Shown: positions 47,701 to 58,364 of the stretch, piece after piece
How the letters are laid out: every line of letters begins with the position of its first letter
How positions within the stretch are numbered: the first letter of the stretch is position 1
Origin: Antedon mediterranea
Lineage: Eukaryota; Echinodermata; Crinoidea; Comatulida; Antedonidae
Length of the DNA: 64,000 nt
Direction of reading: 5' to 3'
Assembly (NCBI RefSeq): GCF_964355755.1
Contig: NC_092679.1
Coordinates: forward strand, 4,836,001-4,900,000
Notes under the pieces: generated by a model
The model's input: the letters and a program-made list of their open reading frames with translations, nothing else
Told to the model about the DNA's origin: nothing
Database searches by the model: none
Program-made: the position numbers and the translations under genes

Positions 47701-50700
47701 CTTATCCGAGAAGACTTGAAGAGAGGAGCGAGTCGGCCTCGAACCCTTGCCGATGTTGTTGTCTTTTAGGTACGGTAAACGGCGCCCCTGCCTTAACCGC
47801 TCGGCCATATGACTCGCTCATATGGACATTCCAGGCATCAACTTTTTTCATGTGGGAATAGATGAGGTATCTACTGTAGAAAAAGAAATAAAGCCGAGAT
47901 TCAACCTCGCCCAGACCATCAAGGGTACATTACAATATCATCGCTTTGTTCCCGTTTCTCTGGCACAGATGCAGGTCTACAAACTTAGTACCCAGATAAA
48001 CCCTCCGGATGTGGTAGTGATTCAAGAATCTTTCAGTGATGAAAATGAAATTGTTGCTGATACACAACCCACCATTATTAGACTTCAGAATTTTGTGTGC
48101 TGTAGTTATGATGGTGTCCCATGGATTGGTTTGGTGGTGGATGTCTCACTCTCAGAAGAGTTTGGGGATTTTCAAATTAAATTTATGCATCCTCATGGGT
48201 CAGCGAAAACCTTTTATTGGCCGTCCAAAGAAGACTGTTGTTGGATTCCTGAATCAAATGTACATTGTATTATAGCCTCTCCGTTTATAAAATCCTCTCC
48301 GTTTATAAAATCCTCTTCGACTAGGAATTACAGTATTTCCCAAAATGATCGTCACAACATTTCTAAATACTGTTTGAATTGTCCAGATGACAAGGAGTAA
48401 AGGCCAGACATAGACAATTGTAACATTATAATAATATTTAGTTTGTAAATAAAATTAATTTTGGAATACATCAAATTGACATTGAAGTAATGCATGGACA
48501 GACACCAAAAATACACTAAAAGGAAGAGGTATGTCAACTTCAAATTGTAATTTCATGGAAACAAAGAAAAAAACCCCTCCAATTTTTGTATATGTTGTAG
48601 TTGACACGTAGGGCTACATTTTTCATGATAGTCACCAACAAAACGGGCGTGTTCCACGGGGTCAATTTCAAGGTCAAAATATATGTCAAAGTTTTATTCA
48701 ACTTAAAATTAACATAAAACACACACAATTAGTATATTTAGATTCCTTATGGTCTCCCCTTTACAAAAATACCTTTGCTTTTAAAATCGAACCTATAGTT
48801 CCCGAGATACAGCTCTTTGAAACGTGGCGGACGCGCCCTTTTTTGCGTAAAAACCGAAAATTGAAATTGCGATATCTTGAAAACCGTTGGTCCGATAAAG
48901 TTAAAATTTGAAATTTTGGCTTTAATTGCTATGAATCACCCATATACCAAATTTCATCAAAATTGGAAGAGGTAGGGTTTAACTCATTGGGTGATCTGAG
49001 ATGGAATGACCCCTAGGCTAGTTTACTACTAACGCCGGCCCAGTGTCGATGCACCGCTGCCATACACGGCAACCCATCAGTAAAGGCGATGAGGCGAAAA
49101 TCTGAATAGGCCTAGGCCTAGGCCTGCTTGGTTTTTCGCTGTTGATATCGTAAACACCTACGAAACCAGTTAAAATAAGCTTGACGTTATAATGCTGCTT
49201 TTCAATAGTGCAAAATAGTTAATTCGAGTGACTAAATAGGTTAAAACGGGGTCTGAAATCAGTCAAATTGACTATGATGTGCACGCTGCTATTATCGCAC
49301 ACACTTCCTGGTATGACGTCATTGTGCCTTAGACCAAAATACCGCGTTGCTACGGAGTGAGTTTTCAGCGCGTATCAAAAAGAATTTCATTGCAAACTTC
49401 AAACGCGATTTTCTCGTAAACTAATTGAATGATTTGTAAGTTTTTAAAATGTAATAACTTTTTAAATATTTACTCAATTTTTATGAAATTAACACCACTA
49501 CAAAGCTTATGATTAAAATAATCCAAATATGTAAAAAAATACAAAATGAATATTTCCGACAAAAGTAAGGTTTTGCCAGATCGGGTCACAAATATAGTTT
49601 GTGATCTTAAATTAGATCTAAAAAACGTAGGGAAGGGGGCTTTAATATTAGAGAGCTTTCTATTTGCGATGACCGCTCTGCGTCATGTAATTGCTGTGAT
49701 ATTGTGTCCTCGCTCCCACCTCAACACAATTTTCATAATTTCTAGGTCCCGACGACGAACGACAACTCATCCATTGTCATTGACCTGACCTAGTTGGTCA
49801 AATTAAAAACTCACTATTGAACGGAGAATAAAAATTGCAGTACCTAAAAAGTTGTATTTGTTACTAAGATTTTTATAAAATAATTTTTTTTTAAAGAACA
49901 CAGAGCGTGCCAAAGAGGAGCTTAAGAATGTGATGTTCTACCTTAATGAATACTTGACAACAAGGACATTCCTTGTAGGAGAACGTGTCACATTAGCTGA
50001 TATTGCTGTTGCCTGCAATCTGTTGATGCTCTACCAGAAAGTAAGACTTAATTCTTATCGCTAGTGAAAAATGTACCAACAAAATACATTGCAAATACAT
50101 AACTAAAAATATTACATTTTTAAAGAATTCATTCACATTTCTATCTTTTGCCAATAAATGATGACTTACTTCGGGACGTAATCCTGATTATAATTGATGA
50201 ACGAATTACTGATATTGGCATTTGGATAATTTTCTTGGGTTCTAGACCAAAACAAGCTTTATGTTAGCCCTGATTATAATTCTATAATTCTTTAAAAAGA
50301 TCATTAAATATTTAAGTAACTTGTTTTATCGAATAAATTCGTAAAATTATCTATTTTGATCAAATAACCAGAAAACTGCAATACAAATATTGTATGAACT
50401 TCTTCATATCATGGCAGGTGTTTGATCCCAGTTTCCGTCAGCCATATGGTAATGTTACCCGTTGGTTTGTCACAGTAGTCAACCAACCTGAAATTGTTGC
50501 GGTCATCGGCAAAGTAAGCCTTTGTGAAAAAATGGCTCAATTTGACGGTGAGTAATAAATAAGATTTATATGTTAGAAAGAGGAGCCTTCAGACATGATT
50601 TTATACAAAAGGTTTTGTTTAAAATAAAAAAAAGAAAGCCAGCAGATGATGACTTGTTTCGGGACGTAATACTGACACATTTTGATGAATGAACGTCTGA

Positions 50701-53700
50701 TGCTGGCATTTTTTTTTAAATATTTCATTTTAATGTAACATATTAGTTATCCACTTTGACAAAAAATTGGATAAGAAAAAATTGTAATTACCAGAAAAAA
50801 TGTAATTTAAAGCAAAAAATGGTCAAATTGGCTACCAGCTAATGGGTTTTTGGTTGAATTTAACCATATATTTTGTAATTTTATAAGTGAAAACATTATT
50901 TTTTTAAATTTTTTCTTCTATGGAAGTATTTTACACTTTTTGTCCATTTTTAATCCTAGTTGGTTTTTTTTTCTGAAAATTATATAGCATGCTACATAAA
51001 AATAAACAGGACTAGGGATTTTTTTTTATGTTCAATATTATTTGGTACTAATTATTATGGCATTTGAATACAGCAAAGAAGTTTGCTGAAATATCTGGAG
51101 GGGGAAAGAAAGCAGACCAAAAAAAAGAAAGAAAAGACAAGAAGCAAGAGAAGCCACCAAAGGAAAAGAAGGCAAAGAAAGAAGAACCAGAAGATGATGA
51201 TTCGGACATTGTTCCTCCAAAAGCAGACAAGAAAGATCCTTTTGCACACCTACCTAAAAGGTATCTGTAGCAACCTACCTATTCAGTTGACATGCTTTTG
51301 AAAACACACATTCATTTGTATCAAGTATTTAAAAAAATATGTGTATTTATTTTTTTAACTTTTAGCACGCTTGTGTTTGATGAATGGAAAAAAATGTTCA
51401 GTAATAATGACGCTTCAGTTTACATGCGATGGTTTTGGGAAAATGCAGAATTTGAAGGCTATTCCATTTGGCATGGTGATTACGATTATAACTCTGAACT
51501 TAAAATGACATTTATGGCTTCAAATTTGGTTACAGGTAAGTGACCATGAATGAGGGAAACTTTTAAACATGGAGTCTACTCCCTTGATAAATTCAGCTTA
51601 AATTGTTGAGATAAGCTTTTAATCAAATGAAGAAATAGTTCTTGAAAATGTTGTGAAGTTGCATCCTTACCATGCTAGCGTGAAGTGAAGGATGTCTATT
51701 TTGCTGGTAAAACAAATCATACATGCCATTTTTAGACGGTGGTTGTACAGTGTACAATGCAGTTAGTGTTCTAATCACGCTTCCCCAATCTTACGGAACT
51801 TGTAAATAGATATTGATTATTGTTTATATTTACAGGCATGTTTCAACGAGTTGATAAATTGGCAAAGAATGCTTTTGCTTCTGTTTGTGTAACTGGCGAA
51901 AACAATAATTGTCAAATATCGGGTGTCTGGATGTTCAGGGGTCAAGAATTGGCATTCAATGTAAGACCTCTTTTTAATTTTTTTTTTTTTATTTATTCAT
52001 TTAGCATCCATTTAATACATTTAAAATACATAACAAAGAAAAGACATAAGAAAGACATAATAAAAAATCACATATAAAATGTTACATATTGTTGTTTTAA
52101 ACCCATTTCATTGTATAATTGACCCAGGAGCTGACTAATTTTAATAGAATGTTGAATTAAATTTAGTTGTACATTACAATGTTTAGATTAGACATGGTCG
52201 TCATATGGCAACATTGCCTCTATATCAATTATCAGCATATGCAGCCTGCCTGGAAAAAGTTTTTTATCACAAACAATATAAAATAATAAATAGTTTTCGT
52301 TTGTGATTTATATGCTTCTTATTCACTCACGAAAACATTGCAACACACCACAAACGAACTACGTCGGCGGAATGTCCATTCAGCATGTTTGTTATTGTGC
52401 GATATTTTCATCTATACACATGCGCAGTTTGTTTGTTCGTAATTACAATTACTGCGCATGTCTATTCATAAAATAAATTCTCCTTTGTCAGCCACGTGTA
52501 CATTTACAGATAACGCGATTTACAACTACTCGTCTGTACAATAAATAAGCCTCCTAACGGAAAACTCGTTTTAATTTATTCGAGTGACGCTAAATAAATG
52601 TCATTGATAGCAAGTAACGCTACATCGCTGTCACTTATTATAGGCTGGCGGCGGCGAAGCCTAACTAAGCGGATGAAACTTGAGTTTTTAAGGGAAAATT
52701 ATTTTCGCAAGTTTTGTGAATGATATATTTTTTTTTTTCGCAAATTTACAACTCCAATCGCAATTTGCGAAATCGCGAATGGGTAGCGTGAGCATAGACA
52801 TAGGTCGGTGTATGTCAATATAGGTCGGTGTATGTCAACATAGGTCGGTGTATGTCAACATAGGTCGGTGTATGTCAACATAGGTCGGTGTATGTCAACA
52901 TAGGTCGGTGTATGTCAACATAGGTCGGTGTATGTCAACATAGGTCGGTGTATGTCAACATAGGTTGGTGATGTCAACATAGGTACCTACCAAAGCACTA
53001 CAATGCTGTTACGTTTTAAGTACGATGCCATTAAGATGCCACTAAGATCTACCACTGCCACAATTGACCAAAAATTGAATGTGGAAAGTATGGTAGTATG
53101 GATATTATACATACTGTATATTGCCTGCTTAGAGGTAAAATATAAAATTTGACATCCCCTAATGAAGAAATAAAATTCTCGAGCATAATATCATTCCCGA
53201 GTGGATGTCAAAAATTAATCATATATTTTACCAATATAAAAGGCAATATCTGTTATCGTATACTGTAGCCAACAACAAGTAAAATATTTACTGGGTCGGG
53301 TAGCTGGGCCTCCTTTATGTAATAAGCCTCCTGCCTATAGTTAGGCGTTGCATTTACCCTACCATGCGAAGAATAATATATAGATAATTAATGATTCCTT
53401 GGCAATAAAATATTCACTTAGGCCTAGGTTGTTTAAATAATAACAGAAGAATTTCCATCAATAAGCTTAAATTAATAATAATATTATTATCAGGTAGGCC
53501 GAATCTATATATAAATTTACGTAAGGGCAAAATTCGGTAAATCGCGCGTTACTTCTAGAATGTTTACTCGATGGTATATAAAGTTGGTTCGTACTGTCGG
53601 TACTGATTTTAACCACCTGATATAACCCTGTTTACTAATTAAATTGAGTTAGATCATTAGTTATTGACAATTAAAACAAATTTAGGTTCAACGATTTGCC

Positions 53701-55644
53701 CCAAATAGGGGTGTTTTCCGATCGTGGTATACACTGTCTAATGAAACTTTCTTGAAAAATACCCGCACACAATAATACGAGGATGCTTCGCATTTTCCTA
53801 TCTCTTCCTACGTTGTTGTTAATAGCTGAAAACCGGTTGAACAGCTCGAGTACAGCATCATAATGTTGAAGACAGACCGATTTTCTTTAAAAAATACTAT
53901 TTTGATATGTTTAATATACAGTATATACTGTAAATGTGTATACAAATGTATTGATTTGTGATGAATGGAACATTCAAAATTATTTGGTTTAACCATAGAG
54001 GTATATGCTTACCTCCATGGTTTAACACAAGTAGGTAAATTTATGGGCCCTTGGAGAATAAACATAGAATAGTACTGCAATGCTGTACAATACTGTAAAT
54101 AGGTATGAACCACTTTTGATCCTCATTTGAATCGAAAATTTCTACTGTGAGGGTTGATACTGTTAGATATAATATAAACAAATGTACAAATAAACTTTAT
54201 TACTGTGAGTGTGGGTAGGCCCTACTTTTTGATTATAAACACATAATATACAAATAAATAAACTTAATTACTGACAGTTGCTTTTCAACGTTTGTATTAA
54301 TTAATAATTAAAATATATATAAACGTTGTAGTGGTGTATCGTTACATGTACTTTTCTATTTCAATCTACTATGACAGTGAGAGTTTTAACAAAGTATTAA
54401 ATCGCAAATGTTTTACTGTATAGTGGTATATTATTATTAACAAAATATTACATTACTGATGGATAATAAGAATATATTTTAAAATTGTTCTTCTTTGTGC
54501 CTATCCTCTTCACCATCCCTCAACCCTAATGTTGCATATAAAATACAAATTGGATTTGTTTAAATGAGTCCAAATAATAAAATTGGACTCATTTTGTGAC
54601 AAGTTTCTCTCTCGGAAGTAATTCCCAGGGTGCTAATTTTGGTTGAGTACAAAAATCATTGTGTCTATTTATTTGTTTCTGTAAACGACAATGTATTATA
54701 GTCCTGCGGTACGTACAATGTGAAATCTCCATTTTTTCCTCGGTGGAATTACTGTGTATTCGAGAACCATCTGTGGGCACGACCTAGATCTAGTAAATAA
54801 TAATTTGTCTTCTTTGAGCGGAATCACCAGATGTTCAGTGCGCCACGCATACCAGGTTATATATACTGTGAGTATTGACCAATCACAAATGGACTTTTGT
54901 CACATCTATAGAGGGTGAATAACAAATGAGGGCGCTATGTATGCATATTTTAAACAGTTTTAGTTGATTAATTTCTTCAAGCAAAGTTATATGGCGCAGC
55001 GGGTAAAACGTATTGTGATGATGTGGAAAAATCGTAGCGACTTCAAGTCTCTGTAGATGACTTGTTTATTTATCGCCAAACGCGAGTGTTGCCACACGAA
55101 AATTACGCAGTTAATATCATCGTACTTGAGAATTACTGGATTTTATTTGTTTGACAGGGACACCATAATCGCGTGAAAATTACTCTTGTCAATTTTATTG
55201 TACTCGAAGAAATATACGATTTACGATCCTTGCAACAGTAGTTATGTGATGCAGTTTCAACCAATCGCGTTCACATATTTACATAGGCTATGTAATATAT
55301 ATATATATATATATATTTTGAACATTAGTATTTAATGAAGAGTTTTATATAATTAATAAAAAAATAAAAACATGGTAATAAATCTATAGATAGTAGTTCA
55401 ATAAAAGTGTAGTAGAATTAATTTGAAAGTTATTTAGATAAACAACAATAAAGAAATAGTTATAAGATTTTCTGTTAACTTGCAGTTAAATGACAACTGG
55501 AATATAGACTCTCCTTCATACACATGGAAGAAACTGGATATGACTCAGCAAGCCAACAAGGATATGGTTACTGAATATTTCTCAAGTGATAGAGGTGATA
55601 TGGTTGGTGGCAAAATTATAAAAGACATAAAAATCTTAAAGTAA
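41702..55644 (+). CDS. EEF1G: Translation elongation factor 1-gamma (complete, 10 exons)
   Basis: Exons: 41702-41713, 41854-42012, 44093-44156, 44345-44487, 49897-50040, 50418-50547, 51074-51260, 51366-51535, 51836-51960, 55486-55644. Joined length 1293 nt, 430 aa (human eEF1G is 437), phases consistent. The product is the structural gamma subunit of the eEF1B guanine-exchange complex that recharges eEF1A with GTP in the cytoplasm. Visible parts: N-terminal thioredoxin/GST-like half ([41 protein letters not shown]), GST C-terminal part ([40 protein letters not shown]), a Lys/Glu-rich linker (about aa 218-265), then the conserved EF1G domain starting [17 protein letters not shown], with [17 protein letters not shown] and [13 protein letters not shown]. 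The tiny first exon coding MAAG also fits known eEF1G gene structure. Introns 4-6 host snoRNAs. Confidence 0.97.
42298..43520. mobile_element. Foldback element in eEF1G intron 2
   Basis: Left-arm sequence (CGCGCTAGTTCC, AAAATACTTTTACGATGGAG, GCATTTATTGGTGAAAATT) recurs inverted in the right arm (about 43,165-43,513: AATTTTCACCAATAAATGCA, CTCCTTCGTAAAAGTATTTT, GGAACTAGCGC). Arms are about 330-350 bp once a nested MITE in the left arm is removed. The centre is about 43,000-43,130. No coding capacity. Confidence 0.8.
42469..42803. mobile_element. MITE nested in the left arm of the foldback
   Basis: Inverted ends TGCACTTGTCAATTGTATGA and its near-complement TCATACAATTGACAAGTGCA enclose further inverted sequence (CGACCCCCGGGAGAGGTGCG / ACGCACCTCTCCCGGGGGTCG) and several GGTGCGTCA repeats. 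It interrupts the left arm of the larger element, whose right arm lacks it. Confidence 0.85.
44569..44640 (+). ncRNA. Box C/D snoRNA in eEF1G intron 4 (18S guide, copy A)
   Basis: TGCCAAT/ATTGGCA forms the terminal stem. C box ATGATGA at 44578-44584, D' CTGA at 44604-44607, C' TTGATGA at 44614-44620 and D CTGA at 44629-44632 are in the right order. The 11 bases before D', GGGACGTAATC, are complementary to GATTACGTCCC near the 3' end of invertebrate 18S rRNA. The D'+5 rule puts 2'-O-methylation on the A before CGTCCC, which corresponds to the human site I recall as Am1678 (SNORD82/U82). The C'-D spacer is too short for a second guide. It lies about 80 bases from the donor, a typical intronic position. 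Confidence 0.88.
47121..47534 (+). pseudogene. Transposase-like fragment, N-terminal part
   Basis: Reads [20 protein letters not shown], then [20 protein letters not shown] and [13 protein letters not shown] recognise the 'TDGxxxQYKN...[20 protein letters not shown]' pattern from transposon-encoded proteins abundant in some invertebrate genomes. The two aspartates look like members of a DDE/RNase-H-type catalytic set, but I cannot name the superfamily. The frame ends shortly before a SINE and lacks an N-terminal domain, so it is not a complete protein. Confidence 0.65.
47540..47819 (-). mobile_element. tRNA-derived SINE splitting the transposase gene
   Basis: On the minus strand GAGTCATATGGCCGAGCGGT and TAAGGCAGG form a tRNA Leu/Ser-like A-box region, and CAAGGGTTCGAGGCC is the B box. 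The plus strand shows the shared central domain (GGTAACCCCCTACTCTTTT, CCTTTAAAGTACACAC, GGTTTATAGTCCTTATCCGA). It lies between two parts of a single transposase-like gene. Confidence 0.75.
47822..48400 (+). pseudogene. Transposase-like fragment, C-terminal part
   Basis: A 192-residue frame beginning [20 protein letters not shown], with [12 protein letters not shown] and, near the end, [15 protein letters not shown]. It follows the N-terminal fragment in the same orientation and is separated from it by the SINE. I infer the two were one gene (IPGINFFHV following the catalytic part is usual for this protein type). Its end lies just inside the right inverted repeat. Confidence 0.6.
50149..50220 (+). 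ncRNA. Box C/D snoRNA in eEF1G intron 5 (18S guide, copy B)
   Basis: Nearly identical to copy A: TGCCAAT/ATTGGCA stem, C box ATGATGA, guide GGGACGTAATC directly before D' CTGA, C' TTGATGA and D CTGA. It lies about 108 bases after the exon 5 donor. Same predicted 18S target. Confidence 0.88.
50638..50707 (+). ncRNA. Box C/D snoRNA in eEF1G intron 6 (18S guide, copy C)
   Basis: A seven-base-pair terminal stem GCCAGCA/TGCTGGC, C box ATGATGA (50646-50652), guide GGGACGTAAT one base before D' CTGA (50672-50675), C' TTGATGA (50682-50688) and D CTGA (50697-50700). Diverged from A and B everywhere except the boxes and guide, with compensatory change in the stem, which supports a selected RNA. Confidence 0.88.
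50715..50930. repeat. Dispersed AT-rich repeat (related to 58,360-58,930)
   Basis: Shares ordered words with 58,365-58,640 and 58,680-58,830: ATCCACTTTGACAAAAAATT, AATTTAAAGCAAAAAATGGTC, TTTGGTTGAATTT, GTGAAAACATT. Non-coding, family unknown. Confidence 0.55.
52801..52985. repeat. 20-bp tandem repeat, about nine copies (eEF1G intron 9)
   Basis: The unit TAGGTCGGTGTATGTCAACA repeats with almost no variation; the last copy is one base shorter with a G-to-T change. A homogeneous array of this kind is likely length-variable. Confidence 0.95.
53500..53990 (-). repeat. Second copy of the Helitron-associated repeat
   Basis: Matches 19,560-20,040 in the same orientation, including CGGTAAATCGCGCGTTA, GCCCCAAATAGGGGTGTTTT and the CACACAATAATACGAGGAT stretch. 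The helicase motif portion is not present here. Confidence 0.75.
54000..55485. other. Remainder of eEF1G intron 9
   Basis: No gene or recognised element. A (TA)n microsatellite sits at about 55,296-55,316. The exon 10 acceptor (TTAACTTGCAG) ends at 55,485. Confidence 0.5.
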
Positions 55645-55824
55645 ATTGAGCAAATGTTGCTAAATTCAAAAACTAATATTTAAATAATATCAATTATTTC
55701 TAAACAGAACCCAAAGTTAAAATGTGTTTCTCCACTTCAAGCATACACCAAAACAAAAATACTGAAAATGTTTTTTTCTGAAATATCAGTCTCAATTAAT
55801 GACCACCTAGAAAAACTCGCCATA

Positions 55825-56126
55825 AAGCTCTGCCCATACTATCAAACTTTATGTGGCAAAAAATGTGATGTGCCCATATATGGACACGATGATGTCATAT
55901 CACTACCATATTTGGGCACAACACACTTGCCAAATTAGTTTAATAGTTTAGAAAGAGCTTAAAGCTCTGTGTACACTATCAAACTAGTTTGACGAAAAAA
56001 GTGTGATGTGGCCAAATATAGTAGTGATATGCCCAAATATGGTAGTGATATGACATCATCATGGCCATATATGGGCACATCACATGTTTTTGTCACATTA
56101 GGTTTGATGGTGTAGACAGAGCTTAA
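55825..56126. mobile_element. MITE pair with AAAGCTCTG ends
   Basis: AAAGCTCTGCCCATACTATC at about 55,826 and AAAGCTCTGTGTACACTATC at about 55,970 are direct copies of one end, and GTTTGATGGTGTAGACAGAG then CTTAA at about 56,102 is its inverse. The interior carries repeated CCATATATGGGCACATCAC-type words. It is either one element with an internal duplication or two overlapping elements. Confidence 0.7.
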
Positions 56127-56516
56127 GAAGATGTTATTGTTCTATACGTATTTAACTTCAAACATCACATTCTGGCATAATATCAGTACTATCCATTGTG
56201 ATGTGCACATATATCAACCAAGTCATTTATGCATGATAACAAGACTATACTCTGGCATGGTTGACCATTATTACCAAATATGGTTGCATCATTATGGATA
56301 TGAATGTCTGTATTTTGGATTATTAGCCATACAGTACATAGTGAGATCAACGTCTTGACGTCCTCCATTTTATATTTGCTACAGACCAATGACCCCATTT
56401 TTTTGGGCAGAAACAATGTCAGCATAATTATTGAGTGGATAATAAATATCTGCACATAATATGAATTGTTGAGTTTTTGTATTATTGAATATATTATATA
56501 TCCAAAGGTAAATAAC
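56127..56516. other. Non-coding spacer
   Basis: Several CATATATGGGCACATCAC-like words similar to the preceding MITE occur near its start, but there is no recognised gene. Confidence 0.35.
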
Positions 56517-56775
56517 TGAAAAATATGACAATGCTGTGGGTATCAGTGGCTGGATCTCAATGAAGAGACAAAATAAAATAAGCACTGAAAAAAAGTGACA
56601 ATGCTGTGGGTATCAGTGGCTGGATCTCAATGGAGATACAAAATAAAATAAGCACTGAAAAATGACAATGCTGTAGGTATCCGTGGCTGGATCTCAATGA
56701 AGATACAAGATAAAATAACTGAAAAATGACAATGCTGTGGGTATCAGTGGCTGGATCTCAATGAAGATACAAAAA
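56517..56775. repeat. Tandem repeat, four copies of 63-70 bp
   Basis: The unit contains TGACAATGCTGTGGGTATCA and GTGGCTGGATCTCAATGAAG plus an AAATAAAATAAGCACTGAAA linker. Copies start near 56,526, 56,596, 56,663 and 56,726. Non-coding. Confidence 0.9.
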
Positions 56776-56959
56776 AAAAGCTAAAAGCTAAATCAAAACG
56801 ATAAAGTAAAACAGCCAGAAAAGTTAGCAGAGCTTTCGGGCAACACTACTGTAGCCCTTCATCAGTGCAAGTGTAGTTAATATATATATATATTTTTTTG
56901 TTATTACACCTTATTTATAGAGGGTGACCCTAAACAGCAGATGCTGACAATAAAGGGGC

Positions 56960-57215
56960 TCTCTTGATGAGTGACAGTGGCTGTGTGTATACTAGTACAC
57001 CGGAGTAACCCCCTACTAGGTTCTTTAAAGTGCACATGCGGCAGATATGTACACTAGACCTACGGTTTATAGTCCTTGCCGAGAAGACTTGTTCTACCAT
57101 ACTATAGTTCCATGGTTCTACCACCAGAACCATGGAGCGAGTTAAACTCGAACCCTTGCCGATGTTTATATGGCAAGGTATTACAGTTCCACTGTCCTAA
57201 CCGCTTAATTGCATT
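56960..57215 (-). mobile_element. tRNA-derived SINE (partial head)
   Basis: The central domain (CACCGGAGTAACCCCCTACT, TTCTTTAAAGTGCACATG, CTAGACCTACGGTTTATAGT) is followed by CTCGAACCCTTGCCG, the complement of a B box, and CTGTCCTAACCGCTT, a truncated A-box region. Same family as 8,010-8,328 and 47,540-47,819. Confidence 0.7.
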
Positions 57216-57924
57216 GGGTAACCTTTTAAATTTGGTGTTTAGCTTGACCGGTGTGATTGGATATGGGGTGCCCTTTTGTTTGTTTGCATTAACACTTACA
57301 GTACAGTAAACCGCGAGAGGATACCCTACTTATTTGTTTATCTGCGCTCTTTAAACGCCAGGTGCGGGCATAACATTTCTATTGATCATACATTCCAATA
57401 ATTATCGATATATAGTTTCCCCTATGTTTCATAATTGTTGAGATTTTATTTGTCTTACACGAGCTTGTTGAAAATAAGCACTTTTTTATCAGTGGGGGAT
57501 AGTTCAAATTACACAGTTAAATCTCTATTCTTTTGTAAATAGAGAGGCATTTTAAAAAGCTATGAAAAATAAACGGTGTGGTAAAAAATGTTATCAGATG
57601 ACTAAATATAGGTAATATAACTTGAATTTTACATTTCTGGTATTTTTATTCAACTTTAGATTTTTATTTTCATGCTATAGCAAAAATTATCCACCTTATA
57701 TCCACCATCTTTTTTCACCTTCTATGGAGTCGCCAGACATGTTATTACATTAGGTTAAACTACCTAACTACTGAAAAAGTGTCTTTCTGGTTTTTATGGC
57801 AGAATTTTGCCAATTTTGTATTTGACTATATTAAGGAAAATTCATGTTTTTTCGTCTTGATTTCTGTTACAAATATTTGATTTATGTACAATTAACCAGA
57901 TATTATATTTAAAATTCATGCCTG
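57216..57924. other. Non-coding spacer
   Basis: No gene or recognised repeat. Confidence 0.35.
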
Positions 57925-58135
57925 TACCAGAGCTTTAACGTGCACACAAGCCATGTTGCCAACACGTGGCCAACGGCTTAACATCTAATAGACGGATGCT
58001 ATGCGCTATTCAACCCACCAGTGCGAACACACCGAGAGCGACGATGGGATTTGAACCGTGGACCAAAAGAAACCTACTTGGCACAGTTTTTCCAACTGCA
58101 CGCTATATGCTGGTCTCGGCCATGATTTAACCATG
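57925..58135 (-). mobile_element. Second type of tRNA-derived SINE
   Basis: The minus strand carries CATGGCCGAGACCAGCATAT and GGTTCAAATCCCATC as A- and B-box-like segments. On the plus strand AGCTTTAACGTGCACACAAG matches the CTTTAAAGTGCACA word of the other SINEs, in the same order relative to the tRNA part. The rest differs. Confidence 0.55.
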
Positions 58136-58364
58136 TTTGGGCCAACTTACGAGTCGCGCTAAACTGTTTCAAGTCGACTTTACCTGACCGACACTGTTAA
58201 TCTACTTATTCGGGATTGACCAATAACAATGCCAGAATTAAGTAAAACAATTTACTGTTTGTAATTGTATAATGTATGTTGTCCACTTTAGTGCTTGAAA
58301 CGTATCAACAATATAATTATTGTCCCCCGTGAAAAAAAAAAAGTTTCAAATTTTCTTGTTGAAT

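Larger units (their letters stand above)
46427..49016 (+). mobile_element. Nested DNA transposon with about 0.5 kb inverted repeats
   Basis: The first roughly 500 bases (from CTAGGGGTCATTCCATCTCA) return inverted at about 48,500-49,016 (ending TGAGATGGAATGACCCCTAG) with few differences. That includes AGAGCTGTATCTCGGGAACT / AGTTCCCGAGATACAGCTCT and a shared TTCCTTTTAGTGTATTTTTGG inner edge. The middle carries two transposase-like fragments split by a SINE. Near-identity of the two ends suggests recent insertion. Confidence 0.85.
44812..49641. mobile_element. DNA transposon with TTAA target duplication in eEF1G intron 4
   Basis: The left end AGACCCCTTCCCT (preceded by TTAA at 44808-44811) and right end AGGGAAGGGGGCT (followed by TTAA at 49642-49645) are inverted, and both are followed inward by an ACGTTTTTTAGA-type stretch. 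A further inverted pair lies inside: GTGACCCGATCTCGCAAAAC near 45,391 and GTTTTGCCAGATCGGGTCAC near 49,570. TTAA duplication fits piggyBac- or Kolobok-like elements. Its own transposase is not recognised. A second transposon occupies 46,427-49,016. Confidence 0.7.

Noticed and set aside
51038-51249. Three minus-strand frames rich in Phe, Ser, Leu
   Set aside because: Antisense shadow of the Lys/Glu-rich linker exon of eEF1G.
52801-52985. CRISPR-like repeat array
   Set aside because: The 20-bp units are directly adjacent without spacers, in an animal intron. It is a minisatellite.
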